A DNA stretch of 5,321 nt, taken from positions 1 to 5,321 of the forward strand of contig JAJRCL010000234.1 of the NCBI GenBank assembly GCA_028679035.1, read 5' to 3'. The stretch's first letter is position 1; every line of letters begins with the position of its first letter. Below the pieces are notes generated by a model. The model did no database searches and had not been told where the DNA came from. It was given only the letters and a program-made list of their open reading frames with translations. The position numbers and the translations under genes were made by a program. The stretch is from Methanomicrobiales archaeon (GTDB lineage: Archaea > Halobacteriota > Methanomicrobia > Methanomicrobiales > JACTUA01). This document shows positions 4,430 to 5,321 of the stretch, piece after piece.

Positions 4430-5321
4430 AACCGACCTCCACGCTTTCGGAGGAGGACAAAAAAAGGCTGGCGCTCTCCGGGATCGAGGTCTCCCAGGCA
4501 AACCGGTGCGGAAGCTACCTGCAGATGAACCAGGACGTGGTGCATGCCACCTGTTCCGAAAGCGGGATCGAAGTCCTCTCCATCGCAGATGCACTCGCAA
4601 AGTACGACTGGCTGAAGGAGTATTCCTGGAATGTCGTGGCAAAAGACAAGGATGAATATACACAGTACGTCGCAGCCCAGAAGGACCCGCGCGGGTATGT
4701 GATCATCGCCCATACGGGGAGTAAGAACATTCTCCCCATCCAGGCGTGCCTTTACCTCGGACGGGAACAAATCCAGCATGTCCATAACATCATCATTGCC
4801 GAAGAAGGAGCAGAACTGCATATCATCTCGGGATGTGCGAGCGGCAGTCACGTCGGTAAGGGCGGTGCACACTACGGGATAAGCGAATTCTACGTTGGCA
4901 AAAATGCCAAGATCAGCTTCACGATGATTCATACCTGGAATGAGGACATCGAGGTCTACCCGCGGAGCGCTTCCCGTGTTGATGACAATGGTACGTTTCT
5001 CTCCAATTACGTGTGTATGCAGCCGGTGCGCAAAGTGCAGATGTACCCGACAGCGACTCTGCGGGGGGAAAATGCCGTTGCCCGTTTCTCGAGTGTGATC
5101 ATCGCCACACCGACCTCCTACCTGGACGTGGGCTCCCGGGCGATTCTTGAAGGGAAAGGGTCGAGTGCGGAACTGGTCACGCGGGCGATCACCCGGGGAG
5201 GTACGATCATTTCCCGCGGGCACATCCACGGGAAGGTCGCCGGGACGAAAGGTCACCTGGAATGCAAGGGCCTGATCCTGGAAAACGGGCGTATCTATGC
5301 GATACCCGAGATTGAAGGAAA
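4414..5321 (+). CDS. sufB: SufB/SufD-family Fe-S scaffold protein (3' truncated by window)
   Basis: The first 302 residues of the scaffold that binds SufC and holds the nascent Fe-S cluster are visible; the frame runs off the window. A short N-terminal helical region (about 1-70) leads into the beta-helix core. Landmarks include HVHNIIIAEEGAELHIISGC (about 122-141), the Cys/His-rich CASGSHVGKGGAHYGISEFYVG (Cys141, His146, His153), the middle core QPVRKVQMYPTATLRGENA, and the C-terminal block SRGHIHGKVAG...GHLECKGLIL. In that block Cys284 sits where the family has its conserved cluster-related Cys. Archaeal members are about 400 residues, so perhaps the last quarter is missing. The ATG at 4414 is preceded by AGGAG (4401-4405, spacing 8) inside the sufC coding sequence, which implies translational coupling through a 16-bp overlap. 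A single SufB/D-type subunit probably forms the scaffold here, but a separate sufD beyond the window cannot be excluded. Confidence 0.93.
   Translation, partial: MPPRIEPTSTLSEEDKKRLALSGIEVSQANRCGSYLQMNQDVVHATCSESGIEVLSIADALAKYDWLKEYSWNVVAKDKDEYTQYVAAQKDPRGYVIIAHTGSKNILPIQACLYLGREQIQHVHNIIIAEEGAELHIISGCASGSHVGKGGAHYGISEFYVGKNAKISFTMIHTWNEDIEVYPRSASRVDDNGTFLSNYVCMQPVRKVQMYPTATLRGENAVARFSSVIIATPTSYLDVGSRAILEGKGSSAELVTRAITRGGTIISRGHIHGKVAGTKGHLECKGLILENGRIYAIPEIEG

Noticed and set aside
3827..5256. Long minus-strand ORFs opposite sufC and sufB (278 and 318 codons)
   Set aside because: sufC and sufB are unambiguous on the plus strand, and the antisense translations show no domain and atypical composition.
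1..5321. CRISPR arrays, tRNA/rRNA genes, insertion sequences, known riboswitches
   Set aside because: I saw no regularly spaced direct repeats, cloverleaf sequences, transposase motifs or terminal inverted repeats, and no riboswitch core I recognise.

Overview
The window looks like chromosomal DNA of a methanogenic archaeon, most likely order Methanomicrobiales (Methanoregula-like). This is inferred from three things: a winged-helix regulator of the type that is multi-copy in methanogens, a two-gene sufC-sufB iron-sulfur assembly unit in the archaeal order, and start regions that fit archaeal BRE/TATA spacing with either a Shine-Dalgarno or a leaderless start. No species assignment can be proved from this sequence alone.

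Layout. (1) Positions 2-106 hold the last 34 codons of an unidentified plus-strand gene, which converges on a minus-strand regulator (111-923) with only 4 bp between the stops. (2) A 290-bp divergent intergenic region (924-1213) carries a promoter for the regulator, a candidate promoter for the next gene and two inverted repeats. (3) Positions 1214-2029 encode a HAD subfamily IIA phosphatase (NagD/LHPP-like). (4) Positions 2110-3321 encode a beta-type, TSPPY-class DNA methyltransferase with a roughly 150-residue N-terminal extension and no restriction enzyme beside it. It is visibly AT-richer than its neighbours, which suggests acquisition. (5) Positions 3322-3697 (376 bp) hold no conventional gene. 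They do contain a candidate 45-codon leaderless minus-strand ORF with a good BRE/TATA, T-rich possible terminators, and short in-frame matches to the 3' end of the regulator. (6) Positions 3698-4429 (sufC) and 4414-5321 (sufB, cut by the window edge) overlap by 16 bp and form the iron-sulfur assembly operon.

How the genes work together. Only sufC and sufB clearly cooperate, as ATPase plus scaffold of an Fe-S cluster assembly complex. The regulator, phosphatase and methyltransferase appear to be separate transcription units, and nothing here links them functionally. The best places to look for something new are the methyltransferase's N-terminal extension, the inverted repeat at its promoter, and the gene-poor stretch between it and sufC. 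No multi-gene novel system is evident.
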